Shown here: positions 24,080 to 32,019 of the stretch, in pieces
Numbering within the stretch: the stretch's first letter is position 1
Layout: each line of letters opens with the position of its first letter
Origin: UBA5704 sp036264355
GTDB lineage: Bacteria > Acidobacteriota > Thermoanaerobaculia > Multivoradales > UBA5704
Assembly (NCBI GenBank): GCA_036264355.1
Contig: DATARD010000009.1
Span: forward strand, 1-39,166
Direction: 5' to 3'
Length of the DNA stretch: 39,166 nucleotides
Made by a program: the position numbers and the translations under genes
The notes under the pieces: generated by a model
The model's database searches: none
Told to the model about the DNA's origin: nothing
What the model saw: only the letters and a program-made list of their open reading frames with translations

Positions 24080-26500
24080 ATGACGACCCTCATGACGCGA
24101 GAACAGACGCGAGAGCAGACGATCACCATCCCGGTGACCGGGATGACCTGCGCCGGTTGTCAGGCCGGCGTGCAGAGAGCCTTGCAACGGGCGCCGGGGG
24201 TCGAGGACGCCACGGTCAATCTGATGACGGCGAGCGCGGCGGTGCGCTTCGATCCGGCGGCCACGACGCCCGAGGCCCTGGTCGAGGCGATCCGCGCGAC
24301 CGGCTACGGCGCCGAGCTGCCGCGCCCCGAGCGCACGGCGTTCGACGAGCAGGCGGAGCGCGACCGCGCCGACCTGGAGGAATTCCACTCCCTGCGCCGC
24401 CGCGCGCTGGTGAGCGGCGCGCTGGGCGCCCTGGCGATGATCCTCTCGATGCCCTTGATGAAGATGACGAGGATACCGACGGCCGCCGCGCACGGCGGGC
24501 AGGTCGCCGATCCGTTCATGCGCTGGGCGATGACGTCGATGAGCCCGGCTCTGGCGCGGATCGCGCCGTGGCTGTATCGCGTCGATCCGGGCGTCCTCTC
24601 CTGGCTGCTGCTCGGCCTGACCGTGGGCGTGATGGCCTGGGCGGGCCGGCATTTCTATACCCGCGCGTGGGCGAGCCTCCGCCACCGCTCGGCGGACATG
24701 AACACGCTGATCGCCGTCGGCACCGGCGCCGCCTTCCTCTACTCGCTCGTCGCGACCGTTTCCCCGGGATCGTTCACCCGGCACGGACTGGCACCGGACG
24801 TCTACTACGAGGCGGTGGTCATCATCATCGCCCTCATCCTCACCGGCAACGCACTGGAGGCGCGGGCGAAGAGCCGCACCTCGGCGGCGCTGCGCGGGCT
24901 GATCTCCCTGCAACCGAAGACGGCGCGGGTGCTGCGGATATCTTCCGGGAATGCTGTGGAAACCGATGTTCCCATCGAAGACCTGCCGATCGACGAGGTG
25001 CGGAGCGGCGACACGGTGATGGTGCGGCCCGGCGAGCGGGTGCCGGTGGACGGCGAGGTGCTCTCCGGCGCCAGCGCGGTCGACGAATCGATGCTCACCG
25101 GCGAGCCGTTGCCGGTCGAAAAGGGACCGGGGGCGCGGGTGATCGGCGGCACGATCAACCGCACCGGCGCCTTCCGCTACCGGGCGACGACGCTGGGCAC
25201 GGACAGCGTGCTCGCGCGCATCGTGCAGCTCATGCGCGACGCCCAGGGATCGCGGGCGCCGATCCAGCGCCTGGCCGACCGCATCAGCGCGGTGTTCGTG
25301 CCGGTGGTGCTCGGCCTGGCCGCGGTCACCTTTGTCATCTGGTATCTGGCGGTGCCTGCCGACGGCGCGCCGCTGGTGCGTGCCTTCGCGGCGGCGGTCG
25401 CGGTGCTGATCATCGCCTGCCCGTGCGCCATGGGGCTGGCGGTGCCGACCGCGGTGATGGTGGCGACCGGCCGCGGCGCCCAACTCGGCCTGCTGATCAA
25501 GGGCGGCGAGGCCCTCCAGCGCGCCGGCGACGTCACGACCGTGGTGCTCGACAAGACGGGCACGGTGACCGAAGGACGGCCGGCGGTGACGGACGTGGTG
25601 GTCGCCCCGGCCGCGAAAAGCTCCTCCGAGGATCTGCTCCGCCTCGTAGCCTCCCTGGAAGCCTCGTCGGAGCATCCGCTGGCGGAAGCGATCGTCCGCC
25701 ACGCCCGCGAGGAGCGCCGGCTGACCCTGGCGCCGGTCGAAGGGTTCCAATCCTTCACCGGCCTCGGCGCCGTGGGAGTCGTTGACGGTGCGGCCCTGGC
25801 GGTCGGCAACGCGGCGCTGCTCGCCGAGTACGCGGTGCATATCGATCCACTGCGCGACACGGCGGAACGGCTGGCCGGCGAAGGGAAGACAGCGGTCTTC
25901 GCGGCGGTCGACGGCGCGCTGGCCGGGCTGCTGGCGGTCGCCGATCCGATCAAGCCCACCTCGCGGGCGGCCGTCGAGACAATGAAAAGGATGGGGCTCG
26001 GCGTCGTGCTGCTGACCGGCGACGAGCCGCGGACCGCCGAGGCGGTGGCGCGCCAGGCCGGCATCGAGCGGGTGGTGGCCGGCGTGCTGCCGGAAGGAAA
26101 AGTCGCCGAGATCGAGCGCCTCCAGAAAGCCGGCGAGGTGGTCGCCATGGTCGGCGACGGCATCAACGACGCGCCGGCCCTCGCCCGCGCGGACGTCGGC
26201 ATCGCCCTCGGCACCGGCACCGACATCGCGGTCGAGGCGAGCGACGTGACGCTGATGCGCGGCGACCTCGCCGGCGTGGCGTCGGCCATCGCGCTCTCCC
26301 GGCGGACGATGCGGACGATGAAACAGAACCTGTTCTGGGCCTTCGTCTACAACGTGATCAGCATCCCGATCGCCGCCGGCGCCCTCTACCCCGCTTTCGG
26401 CCTCCAGCTCTCGCCGATCCTGGCCAGCGCGGCGATGGCCTTCAGCTCGGTGAGCGTGGTCACCAACAGCCTCCGCCTGCGCCGTGCCCGGCTGGCTTGA
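24080..26500 (+). CDS. copA: Copper-exporting P1B-1-type ATPase
   Basis: The ATG at 24080 gives 806 residues; longer in-frame starts overlap the operator. CopA pumps Cu(I) from the cytoplasm using ATP. Domains in order: one N-terminal HMA domain with Cu-binding CAGC (C24, C27); eight predicted TM helices; actuator segment with LTGEPLPVEK (TGE); CPC in TM6 (C447, C449); phosphorylated Asp491 (DKTGT); HP motif (H532); GDGIND hinge (G692 onward); and the last two TM helices with YN and MAFSSVSVVTNS, the residues that define the Cu(I) class. The loop between TM1 and TM2 has Met-rich segments. It starts about 14 bp after the putative CsoR operator, and csoR follows, which fits copper-induced expression. 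Confidence 0.95.
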   Translation: MTTLMTREQTREQTITIPVTGMTCAGCQAGVQRALQRAPGVEDATVNLMTASAAVRFDPAATTPEALVEAIRATGYGAELPRPERTAFDEQAERDRADLEEFHSLRRRALVSGALGALAMILSMPLMKMTRIPTAAAHGGQVADPFMRWAMTSMSPALARIAPWLYRVDPGVLSWLLLGLTVGVMAWAGRHFYTRAWASLRHRSADMNTLIAVGTGAAFLYSLVATVSPGSFTRHGLAPDVYYEAVVIIIALILTGNALEARAKSRTSAALRGLISLQPKTARVLRISSGNAVETDVPIEDLPIDEVRSGDTVMVRPGERVPVDGEVLSGASAVDESMLTGEPLPVEKGPGARVIGGTINRTGAFRYRATTLGTDSVLARIVQLMRDAQGSRAPIQRLADRISAVFVPVVLGLAAVTFVIWYLAVPADGAPLVRAFAAAVAVLIIACPCAMGLAVPTAVMVATGRGAQLGLLIKGGEALQRAGDVTTVVLDKTGTVTEGRPAVTDVVVAPAAKSSSEDLLRLVASLEASSEHPLAEAIVRHAREERRLTLAPVEGFQSFTGLGAVGVVDGAALAVGNAALLAEYAVHIDPLRDTAERLAGEGKTAVFAAVDGALAGLLAVADPIKPTSRAAVETMKRMGLGVVLLTGDEPRTAEAVARQAGIERVVAGVLPEGKVAEIERLQKAGEVVAMVGDGINDAPALARADVGIALGTGTDIAVEASDVTLMRGDLAGVASAIALSRRTMRTMKQNLFWAFVYNVISIPIAAGALYPAFGLQLSPILASAAMAFSSVSVVTNSLRLRRARLA

Positions 26501-26511
26501 AAAGGGGAAGG

Positions 26512-26811
26512 ATGATGACAAGCACGAAAGCGGTGGCGGTCGATCCCGGGATTAAGGACAGCAACCTCAAGCGGCTGCGGCGGATCGAGGGGCAGGTGCG
26601 CGGTCTGCAGAAGATGATCGAGGAGGACCGCTACTGCGCCGACGTCCTCACCCAGATCTCCTCGGTGCAGGAGGCGCTGCGCTCGGTCGGCCGCGAGCTG
26701 ATGCGCAACCATCTCAAGCACTGCGCCACCCACGCCATCCGCGCCGGCGAAGGAGAGGCGGAAGCGATGTACGACGAGCTGATCGGCTTGATCTACAAGC
26801 ACAGCCGGTAA
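26512..26811 (+). CDS. csoR: Copper-sensing repressor CsoR
   Basis: The protein has 99 residues from the first of two adjacent ATGs at 26512 (ribosome-binding site AGGGGAAGG). It is an all-helical DUF156-family repressor. The Cu(I) ligands C42, H67 and C71 have exactly the C-x24-H-x3-C spacing of M. tuberculosis CsoR (C36, H61, C65), and Tyr41 precedes the first Cys as there. The RRIEGQVRGLQKMIE helix is the family signature. Apo-CsoR binds DNA and Cu(I) releases it. It starts 11 bp after the copA stop, so copA-csoR form an autoregulated operon. Confidence 0.95.
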   Translation: MMTSTKAVAVDPGIKDSNLKRLRRIEGQVRGLQKMIEEDRYCADVLTQISSVQEALRSVGRELMRNHLKHCATHAIRAGEGEAEAMYDELIGLIYKHSR

Positions 26812-26871
26812 TCTGATGGTCGGGCGGTGGTCGAGTATGATCCCTGCGTCGCGAGCGGAGGGAAAAAGCGC

Positions 26872-28167
26872 ATGCCGGGAATGACCGGAGTGACTACCGG
26901 GCACACCGAGGAACGGAAAATCGTGATCGTGGGGGCCGGCGTCGCCGGTCTCTGTTGCGCCTTGGAGCTCCAGGCGGCGGGCCTCTCCTGCCTCGTGCTG
27001 GAGGCGTCGGACGTCCCGGGCGGCCGGGTGCGCACCGACCGGGTGGACGGCTTCCTGCTCGACCGCGGCTTCCAGGTGCTGCTCACCGCCTACCCGGAAG
27101 TGCGCCGGGTGCTCGACCTCCCCGCTCTCCGCCTCGGCACCTTCGCTCCCGGCGCCCTGGTGTGGACCGGCGGCAAGCTGCACCGGGTGGCCGACCCCTT
27201 CCGCCAGCCGTGGGCGCTGCCCGCCACCCTCCTCGCCAAAGTCGGAAGCTTCACCGACAAGCTCAACATCGCGCGGCTGCGGCGCGAGGTCTGCGCGGGC
27301 TCCCTGGACGACCTGCTGGCGCGGCCCGAGACGACGACCCTGGAGGCCCTGCGCCAGCGCTACGGATTCAGCGAGCGGATGATCGACACCTTCTTCCGTC
27401 CTTTCCTGGGCGGCATCTTCCTGGAGCGCGAGCTCGCCACCTCGAGCCGGATGCTGGACTTCGTCTTCCGCATGTTCAGCCTCGGCCGCGCCGCGCTCCC
27501 CGCCGCCGGCATGGGAGCGATCCCGGCCCAGCTCGTGGCGCGGCTGACCGCCAAATCCGGCGCCGGAGCCGCGACGCTCCGCCTCGGCACGCAGGTGGCG
27601 GCCCTGGAAGACGGCGGCGTGCGCCTGGCGAGCGGCCAGCGGATCACCGCCGCCGCCGTGGTGCTGGCCACCGCGGCCGGCGACGCGACGCACCTCCTCC
27701 CCGGCCTCAACACTCCCCTCTCCCGCATGACGGCCTGCGTCTACTACTCCGCCACCCAGCCGCCGCCCGTGGGCCGCTTCCTGGTCCTGAACGGCGAAGC
27801 GAGCGGTCCGGTCAACAATCTCTGCGTGCCGAGCAACGTGAAGCGCGGCTATGCCCCGGCGGGCAAGGCGTTGATCGCCGCCAGCGTACTGGGAACCGAA
27901 GCCGAGCTGACCGATCCCGGCCTCGAAGCGGCGGTGCGGCGCCAGCTCACCACCTGGTTCGGAGCCGCGGTAGCCGGCTGGCGCCACCTGCGCACCGACC
28001 TCGTGCGCGACGCCCTCCCCGCCCGCCGCTCCCTGGAACCGGCCGACCTCCCCGCCCGCTGCCGCCCCGGCCTCTACCTCTGCGGCGACCACCGCACCAC
28101 CCCGTCCCTGCAAGGAGCCATGGCCTCGGGCCGGCGCGCGGCGGAGGCGATCCGGGAGGCGCTGTGA
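26872..28167 (+). CDS. FAD-dependent amine oxidase / protoporphyrinogen oxidase-like enzyme
   Basis: The ATG at 26872, with GGAGGG upstream, gives 431 residues. The N-terminus carries the FAD dinucleotide-binding motif GAGVAGLCCALEL and the following VLEASDVPGGRVRTD segment typical of the amine-oxidase, phytoene-desaturase and protoporphyrinogen-oxidase superfamily; the C-terminus has the FAD-binding GLYLCGDHRTTPSLQGAMASG block. The LDRGFQVLLTAYPEV segment is common in uncharacterised members of this group. The substrate cannot be named. It follows csoR by 60 bp on the same strand; a functional link to copper is unproven. The next gene starts 19 bp downstream. Confidence 0.85.
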   Translation: MPGMTGVTTGHTEERKIVIVGAGVAGLCCALELQAAGLSCLVLEASDVPGGRVRTDRVDGFLLDRGFQVLLTAYPEVRRVLDLPALRLGTFAPGALVWTGGKLHRVADPFRQPWALPATLLAKVGSFTDKLNIARLRREVCAGSLDDLLARPETTTLEALRQRYGFSERMIDTFFRPFLGGIFLERELATSSRMLDFVFRMFSLGRAALPAAGMGAIPAQLVARLTAKSGAGAATLRLGTQVAALEDGGVRLASGQRITAAAVVLATAAGDATHLLPGLNTPLSRMTACVYYSATQPPPVGRFLVLNGEASGPVNNLCVPSNVKRGYAPAGKALIAASVLGTEAELTDPGLEAAVRRQLTTWFGAAVAGWRHLRTDLVRDALPARRSLEPADLPARCRPGLYLCGDHRTTPSLQGAMASGRRAAEAIREAL

Positions 28168-28186
28168 CCGTGATAGTCTCTCTTTT

Positions 28187-28552
28187 GTGAAACCGGGAGA
28201 TGGATCGGCAGCCGACGTGGCCCGGGGCGTCCTCAAGGACACCTTGCGGCAGGGCCCGGTCTCGCTCGACGAGATCGGGCGGCGGCTGGGACATACCCGT
28301 GGCTACATGAGCAGGGCTCTGCGCGGAGTGAACCCGCTGACGATCGACACGATCACCGGAGCCCTGGAGGTAGCGGGCATCGAGCCGTCCGAATACTTCG
28401 CCGCGGTAGCGAAAGCGCTCGCTCCGCCGGTCGCGGACGATGCGGGACCGAGCCAGGCCAAGATTGAGGAAACGGTGCTGCGCACCCTCCGGAGGCTGGG
28501 CTGGGCGCCTCCGGGCGACGACGAGAGGAAATCAGGCTCGGAGACGCGCTAG
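28187..28552 (+). CDS. Small XRE-like helix-turn-helix protein
   Basis: The gene encodes 121 residues from a GTG at 28187, 19 bp after the oxidase stop. Residues about 25-65 form an HTH (VSLDEIGRRLGHTRGYMSRALRG, recognition helix at the end), followed by NPLTIDTITGALEVAGIEPSEYF, a typical XRE-type extension. The C-terminal third is charged and lacks a recognisable domain. The last 21 bp overlap the 3' end of the convergent TPR gene. A small DNA-binding protein beside two TPR/peptide modules is suggestive of joint regulation, but this is positional only. Confidence 0.8.
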   Translation: MKPGDGSAADVARGVLKDTLRQGPVSLDEIGRRLGHTRGYMSRALRGVNPLTIDTITGALEVAGIEPSEYFAAVAKALAPPVADDAGPSQAKIEETVLRTLRRLGWAPPGDDERKSGSETR

Positions 28553-29533
28553 AGTGCTCGACCGAAGGGCGGTCGAAAGCTCGACGAGCGGAGCCTCGGC
28601 TCCCGTCTTGATCACTTCGTCGAGGAGCTTGGCCTCTCGAGAGTCGCGGGCAAGTCCAAGGCTATCCAGAATGGGCCAGACCGAGAGTGCCTCCTGGCGC
28701 GCCCGATTCGGCTCCGAGCCCAAAAGGAGCCGCGCGAGGTCGAGCGTGACCACGGCCACTTCCTGCGAGTGCCCCAACTCGGCAAAGGACGCGCGGACCG
28801 CCTCATAAGCCGCCGTGGCGCTCTCGTTTTCGCCAAGCGCTCCGGCGATGTCCGCCAGAAGCCAATCGATCCTCAGTCGAAAGATCTGACCGCCCAGCAT
28901 GAGCCGGTCCCTGCAACTCCTGATGACCCAAAGGGCTTCTTGCGGCCTTCCCGAATTGACCAGATAAGTTGCCAGACTCTGGAAAGCGGCGCGGGCCAAG
29001 CGCTCGCGCTCCTCAGTCGGCGGCAATGTGCCAACCAAGTCGATGGCTCCCAGCGCAGCGTCAGCAGCTTGACTCGGAAAGCCAGCCTCATCGAGAACAA
29101 GCGACGAATTCAGGAGTGTCTTCGAGTGACCGGTATAATCACCAGAACCGCGGCGCAAGGCAGCAGCGCGAGCGAGAAACTCGGCCGCTGAGTCGAGGTG
29201 TCGCCTGTCCTTCATGAAGGACGCGTAGAACTCCAGAATCTGTGGATTGTCGGGCGCTAGGGCGTGAGCCTGCCGAAGGTAGATCTCAGCTTCAGTGAAG
29301 TTGCATGAGACTCGATGCGCATTTCCCAGATGGCCGATCAGAAGGCCCCGTTCTGGTTCTGGCATGAAGTCGGGGAGGTTGACCACGGCGGCCTCACACC
29401 ATGCCAACATTGCCGCCGAGTCAGTAAACCGAAGCGAATAGCCGCGCTCGGCAACAGCTAGCCGAGCGCGACCGGTGCACGAGGAGTTTGCCAAGAACAG
29501 CCGCGCAGCTCCTGGATTTGAGAACTCCGCCAC
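28532..29533 (-). CDS. Cytoplasmic TPR protein (module 2)
   Basis: The protein has 333 residues from a GTG at 29533 with a G-rich stretch upstream; no ATG fits in this frame. No signal peptide or membrane segment. Most of the protein is helix pairs of TPR type, for example LLIGHLGNAHRVSCNFTEA, EIYLRQAHAL, LDSAAEFLARAAAL, EALWVIRSCRDRL and ATAAYEAVRASFAELG. It resembles the longer TPR protein at 30006-31307 in repeat phase but lacks the N-terminal 90 residues with the CPVC pair. A small exported peptide gene lies 77 bp upstream on the same strand, repeating the arrangement of the neighbouring module. TPR arrays usually bind short peptides or partner proteins. Confidence 0.85.
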   Translation of the reverse strand: MAEFSNPGAARLFLANSSCTGRARLAVAERGYSLRFTDSAAMLAWCEAAVVNLPDFMPEPERGLLIGHLGNAHRVSCNFTEAEIYLRQAHALAPDNPQILEFYASFMKDRRHLDSAAEFLARAAALRRGSGDYTGHSKTLLNSSLVLDEAGFPSQAADAALGAIDLVGTLPPTEERERLARAAFQSLATYLVNSGRPQEALWVIRSCRDRLMLGGQIFRLRIDWLLADIAGALGENESATAAYEAVRASFAELGHSQEVAVVTLDLARLLLGSEPNRARQEALSVWPILDSLGLARDSREAKLLDEVIKTGAEAPLVELSTALRSSTLARLRA

Positions 29534-29610
29534 GGTCGCATCCCCCCCTCTAAGAAAAGACTACAGAGCCGCGACATGGTAGCAGGAGGGTGCTGCGGAA
29601 GCCAGACCTT

Positions 29611-29871
29611 CTAACCACCCGGAGTGCAGGCGCCATTCGGATCCACCGCGCAACTACCTTGGGTGGTTGGCCCTCCCGGTGTGCCGGGGTGTGGAGCTGT
29701 TGCGAACAGGGCGGCGATTTTGCTCCAGGCGCCGGAGAGCCAGTCGAATGTTGAGTGTCGCGCCTCGGCCGGAGCTTTGCTCTCCCTCTCTTGAGCGGCG
29801 AGATACGACGGCACCGATGCAAGCACGAGGGCAATGGCGCTCGCGGTGACGACTTTACGGATGATGGTCAT
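29611..29871 (-). CDS. Small exported peptide precursor (module 2)
   Basis: The gene encodes 86 residues from an ATG at 29871, with a perfect AGGAGGT upstream. A signal peptide ends near residue 26 (YLAAQ). The mature part has one amphipathic segment (FDWLSGAWSKIAALF) and a Gly/Pro/Thr tail ending SCAVDPNGACTPGG with two cysteines. The same plan, signal peptide, W/L-rich helix and terminal (D/E)P(N/D)G motif, is seen in the peptide of module 1 (31423-31704), although overall identity is low. It lies upstream of the TPR gene at 28532. Function unknown. Confidence 0.75.
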   Translation of the reverse strand: MTIIRKVVTASAIALVLASVPSYLAAQERESKAPAEARHSTFDWLSGAWSKIAALFATAPHPGTPGGPTTQGSCAVDPNGACTPGG

Positions 29872-30005
29872 CAGAACACCTCCTCAGGGATCAGGCTCGG
29901 ACGGTATCGTGAACCTGAAAGACATTTTACGGCAGACAGCAATTCAAGGGAACAGGAACACTCCCCCTCAAAGTAAAGAGTGCGCGCGGAGGGCCGATGT
30001 GCGGC
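29872..30005. other. Intergenic spacer between the two TPR/peptide modules
   Basis: This 134-bp spacer should carry the promoter of the peptide-2 gene. It is less GC-rich than its flanks (GACATTTTACGGCAGACAG near 29920). No clear hexamers, hairpin or operator is recognised. Confidence 0.4.
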
Positions 30006-31307
30006 CTACAAGTCCTTCCTGGAGCGAGTGAGCGCGGTGACGGTCTCTCGGGCGAGCACGGCAGTGGCGGTTTCGCGGCGGGCAGCTTCCTGGAAAAGGA
30101 GGAGAGCGGCGAAGGCTTCGCGCGCGATGTCGTGGTGGCGGAAGACGGTGACCATGTCGTCGGCCAGGGCGCGGACTTCGGCGGTGTCGCCTTCTTCGAG
30201 GTAGGGAATCACGAGGTCGAGGGTCGCGAGGGCGGCTTCATAGGGATTGCCGTCGGCGAGAAACCTCTGGCGGACGGCGGCGAGCAGGTCGCGGGCTCGG
30301 TCGTGGTCCCCGAGTCCGGCGGCGATGCGGCCTTCGACCCAATCGAGGCGGAGGTGGTCGAGGGCGCTTCCGTGCTCGGCGGCGACGGCTCGGAGATCCG
30401 GCAGGAGGTCGGCAGCCTCGGGGTGGCGGCCCATCTTGGACAGGTTGTCGACGAGGTTGTGGCGGATGCAGAGGAGGAGGCGCGGATCTCGGGCAGGGTC
30501 GATGAGGCCGTTGGCTTTCTTGAGGGAGAGGACGGCGGAGTCCGGCTCCCCCATCTCGATGAAGACGCCCGCCTTGGCGATGAGGGCGCGGCCGGCGAGG
30601 TGGGGGTCTCGTTGCTCGGGTTGGCCTTGGAGGAAGAGGTCCTCGGCCTGGTCGAGGAGATGGAGGGCTTCGGGGAAGCGCCGCTGCGCCGTGCGAAGCG
30701 GCGCCTTGAGGGTCAGGAGGACAGGCTCGTAGCCGAGGACGTCTCCGATGCCGGCGGCGCCGGATTTCCACCAGGTGTCCGAGATGTCGAAGCTCCTCTC
30801 AGCTCCGGGGTAGTCACCCCGCACTTTCTGGGCGTTGGCGTGCGCGGCCCAGGCGAGGCTGCGGAGCTGGTAGATCCACTTGTCCTCGAAGGGATCGTTC
30901 TCGGGGATCCGGTCCGCCGCGTGGACGGCCAGGTCGGCGAGATGGAGGGCCTCGGACGCGTTGTCCGACGTGGCGTGGCGGCTTTCGCGGATGAGGAGCT
31001 CGCAGAGGCCCCAACTCGCGAAGCGGGGCTCGGTGTAGAGACGGGCGAGGCGGTCTTCGGGCGCCGCTGAGAGGAGATCGGTCAGGAGGTGCTGGGCTTC
31101 CGCTCGGGAGCGCGCGAGGACGGCGTCGATGAGGCCGAAAAGGGGCGGCAGGGCTCCCGTTTGGTGGAGGTCGAGGAGCCAGCTTCCCACCACGCGGCAG
31201 ACAGGACAGGCGGCGAGCAGGGAGAAGAGATGCTCGTTCTGCTCGATCGAACGGTCGATGGCGAGCAGGCGATCCAGGGCGGCGGCATCAAGGTGCTTGT
31301 GCTCCAT
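30006..31307 (-). CDS. Cytoplasmic TPR protein with N-terminal CPVC pair (module 1)
   Basis: The ATG at 31307, with GGAGG nine bases upstream, gives 433 residues; an upstream ATG lacks such a site. The N-terminus (IEQNEHLFSLLAACPVCR) holds a CxxC pair with a nearby His, recalling but not matching the HxxxCxxC zinc finger of anti-sigma proteins. Residues about 100-420 are tandem TPR-type helix pairs (SLAWAAHANAQKVRGDYPGAE, LKAPLRTAQRRFPEALHLLDQAEDLF, AGRALIAKAGVFIEMGEPD, LRLDWVEGRIAAGLGDHDRA). No TM segment. The gene lies 115 bp downstream of a small exported peptide gene and a strong terminator, as the first of two similar modules on this strand. A peptide- or protein-binding adaptor role is inferred. 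Confidence 0.85.
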   Translation of the reverse strand: MEHKHLDAAALDRLLAIDRSIEQNEHLFSLLAACPVCRVVGSWLLDLHQTGALPPLFGLIDAVLARSRAEAQHLLTDLLSAAPEDRLARLYTEPRFASWGLCELLIRESRHATSDNASEALHLADLAVHAADRIPENDPFEDKWIYQLRSLAWAAHANAQKVRGDYPGAERSFDISDTWWKSGAAGIGDVLGYEPVLLTLKAPLRTAQRRFPEALHLLDQAEDLFLQGQPEQRDPHLAGRALIAKAGVFIEMGEPDSAVLSLKKANGLIDPARDPRLLLCIRHNLVDNLSKMGRHPEAADLLPDLRAVAAEHGSALDHLRLDWVEGRIAAGLGDHDRARDLLAAVRQRFLADGNPYEAALATLDLVIPYLEEGDTAEVRALADDMVTVFRHHDIAREAFAALLLFQEAARRETATAVLARETVTALTRSRKDL

Positions 31308-31378
31308 TTTTTCTTCCCTCCGGACGCACGGCGGCGTGGTTAAATGACGAATCATGGGAACTCTAGCATGCTTTGAAA

Positions 31379-31406
31379 GGAAAGGGGCCGGGGCTTTCGC
31401 CCCGGC
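31379..31406 (-). terminator. Rho-independent terminator of the peptide-1 gene
   Basis: On the minus strand a perfect 8-bp stem GCCGGGGC/GCCCCGGC (31406-31399 and 31394-31387) is closed by a GAAA tetraloop and followed by CCCTTTCCTTTC. It lies 17 bp past the stop of the peptide gene at 31423, so that gene is mostly transcribed alone, with possible read-through to the TPR gene. Confidence 0.75.
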
Positions 31407-31422
31407 TCGCAGAGGTGGCCGG

Positions 31423-31704
31423 TCAGTGGCGGCCGTCGGGCTCGAGGATGGAGCCGGTATCGCCAGCGGTGGTGGCGGGAGGATTGGGGCCGGGGCGGCC
31501 GTTGGGTTCGAGGATGGAGCCGGTCTTCCAGAGAGTAGAGAGGAGGCTCCGGAGCTGGTCGAGGAAAGCCGTGTCGTGGCTCGTGGTGGCCGCAGACATG
31601 GCTTCTCTGGGTTGAGGCTGGGCTGTGGCGAGGGCTGGGAGGAGGAAGACGAGGGCGAGCAGGGCGAGGACGACGGCGCGGTGGGATTTGGAGCTTCGAG
31701 ACAT
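31423..31704 (-). CDS. Small exported peptide precursor (module 1)
   Basis: The gene encodes 93 residues from an ATG at 31704 with GGAGGT close upstream. A signal peptide (VVLALLALVFLLPALATAQ) ends near residue 29. The mature part has an amphipathic helix (FLDQLRSLLSTLW) and then the motif TGSILEPNGR, repeated at the very C-terminus as TGSILEPDGR, separated by a Pro/Gly/Thr linker. The internal duplication of a 10-residue motif suggests a processed or ligand-type peptide. It has the same plan as the peptide of module 2. Function unknown; a perfect terminator follows the gene. Confidence 0.75.
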   Translation of the reverse strand: MSRSSKSHRAVVLALLALVFLLPALATAQPQPREAMSAATTSHDTAFLDQLRSLLSTLWKTGSILEPNGRPGPNPPATTAGDTGSILEPDGRH

Positions 31705-31806
31705 GAGGACCTCCAGGGCCGCTCGACGCCGGCCGGGATGGCCGGATGGGCGGGCCTTCAGGAGGTAGTGTGCCGGGTTGCAGGGGAAAGGCGGGCGTAG
31801 AAGGTC

Positions 31807-31998
31807 TTAACTTCCGCCAAGTGTGCGCCGCAGACGCGCGAGCTCTTCCTCCAGAGCTCGGCTTCTCTCCTCAGCGGCGGCGGCTCTTTCCTCGGCAGCG
31901 GCGGCTCGCTCCTCGGCTTGGCGGCGAGCAGTCACCTCGAGGTCAAGAAGCTCGTCGGAAGAGTCGGGATAGAAGACTCCGTCGTCCCATGTCCCCAT
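31807..31998 (-). pseudogene. Internally deleted Uma2-family gene remnant
   Basis: The frame encodes 63 residues: MGTWDDGVFYPDSSDELLD resembles the N-terminal DETYYPDSDGEPVAE region of the neighbouring Uma2 protein, and the rest (ARRQAEERAAAAEE repeats, then EEELARLRRTLGGS) matches its coiled-coil tail and last residues. The whole nuclease domain between them is missing. It starts 22 bp after the Uma2 stop on the same strand. It looks like a tandem duplicate that lost its catalytic middle; it could still express a short coiled-coil protein. Confidence 0.7.
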
Positions 31999-32019
31999 AT
32001 CGTTTCCCTCTTGGGATTC

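Noticed and set aside
23471..26521. About 1000-codon minus-strand frame opposite copA
   Set aside because: Antisense to copA with all catalytic motifs intact on the plus strand; His/Arg/Gly-rich composition without recognisable domains.
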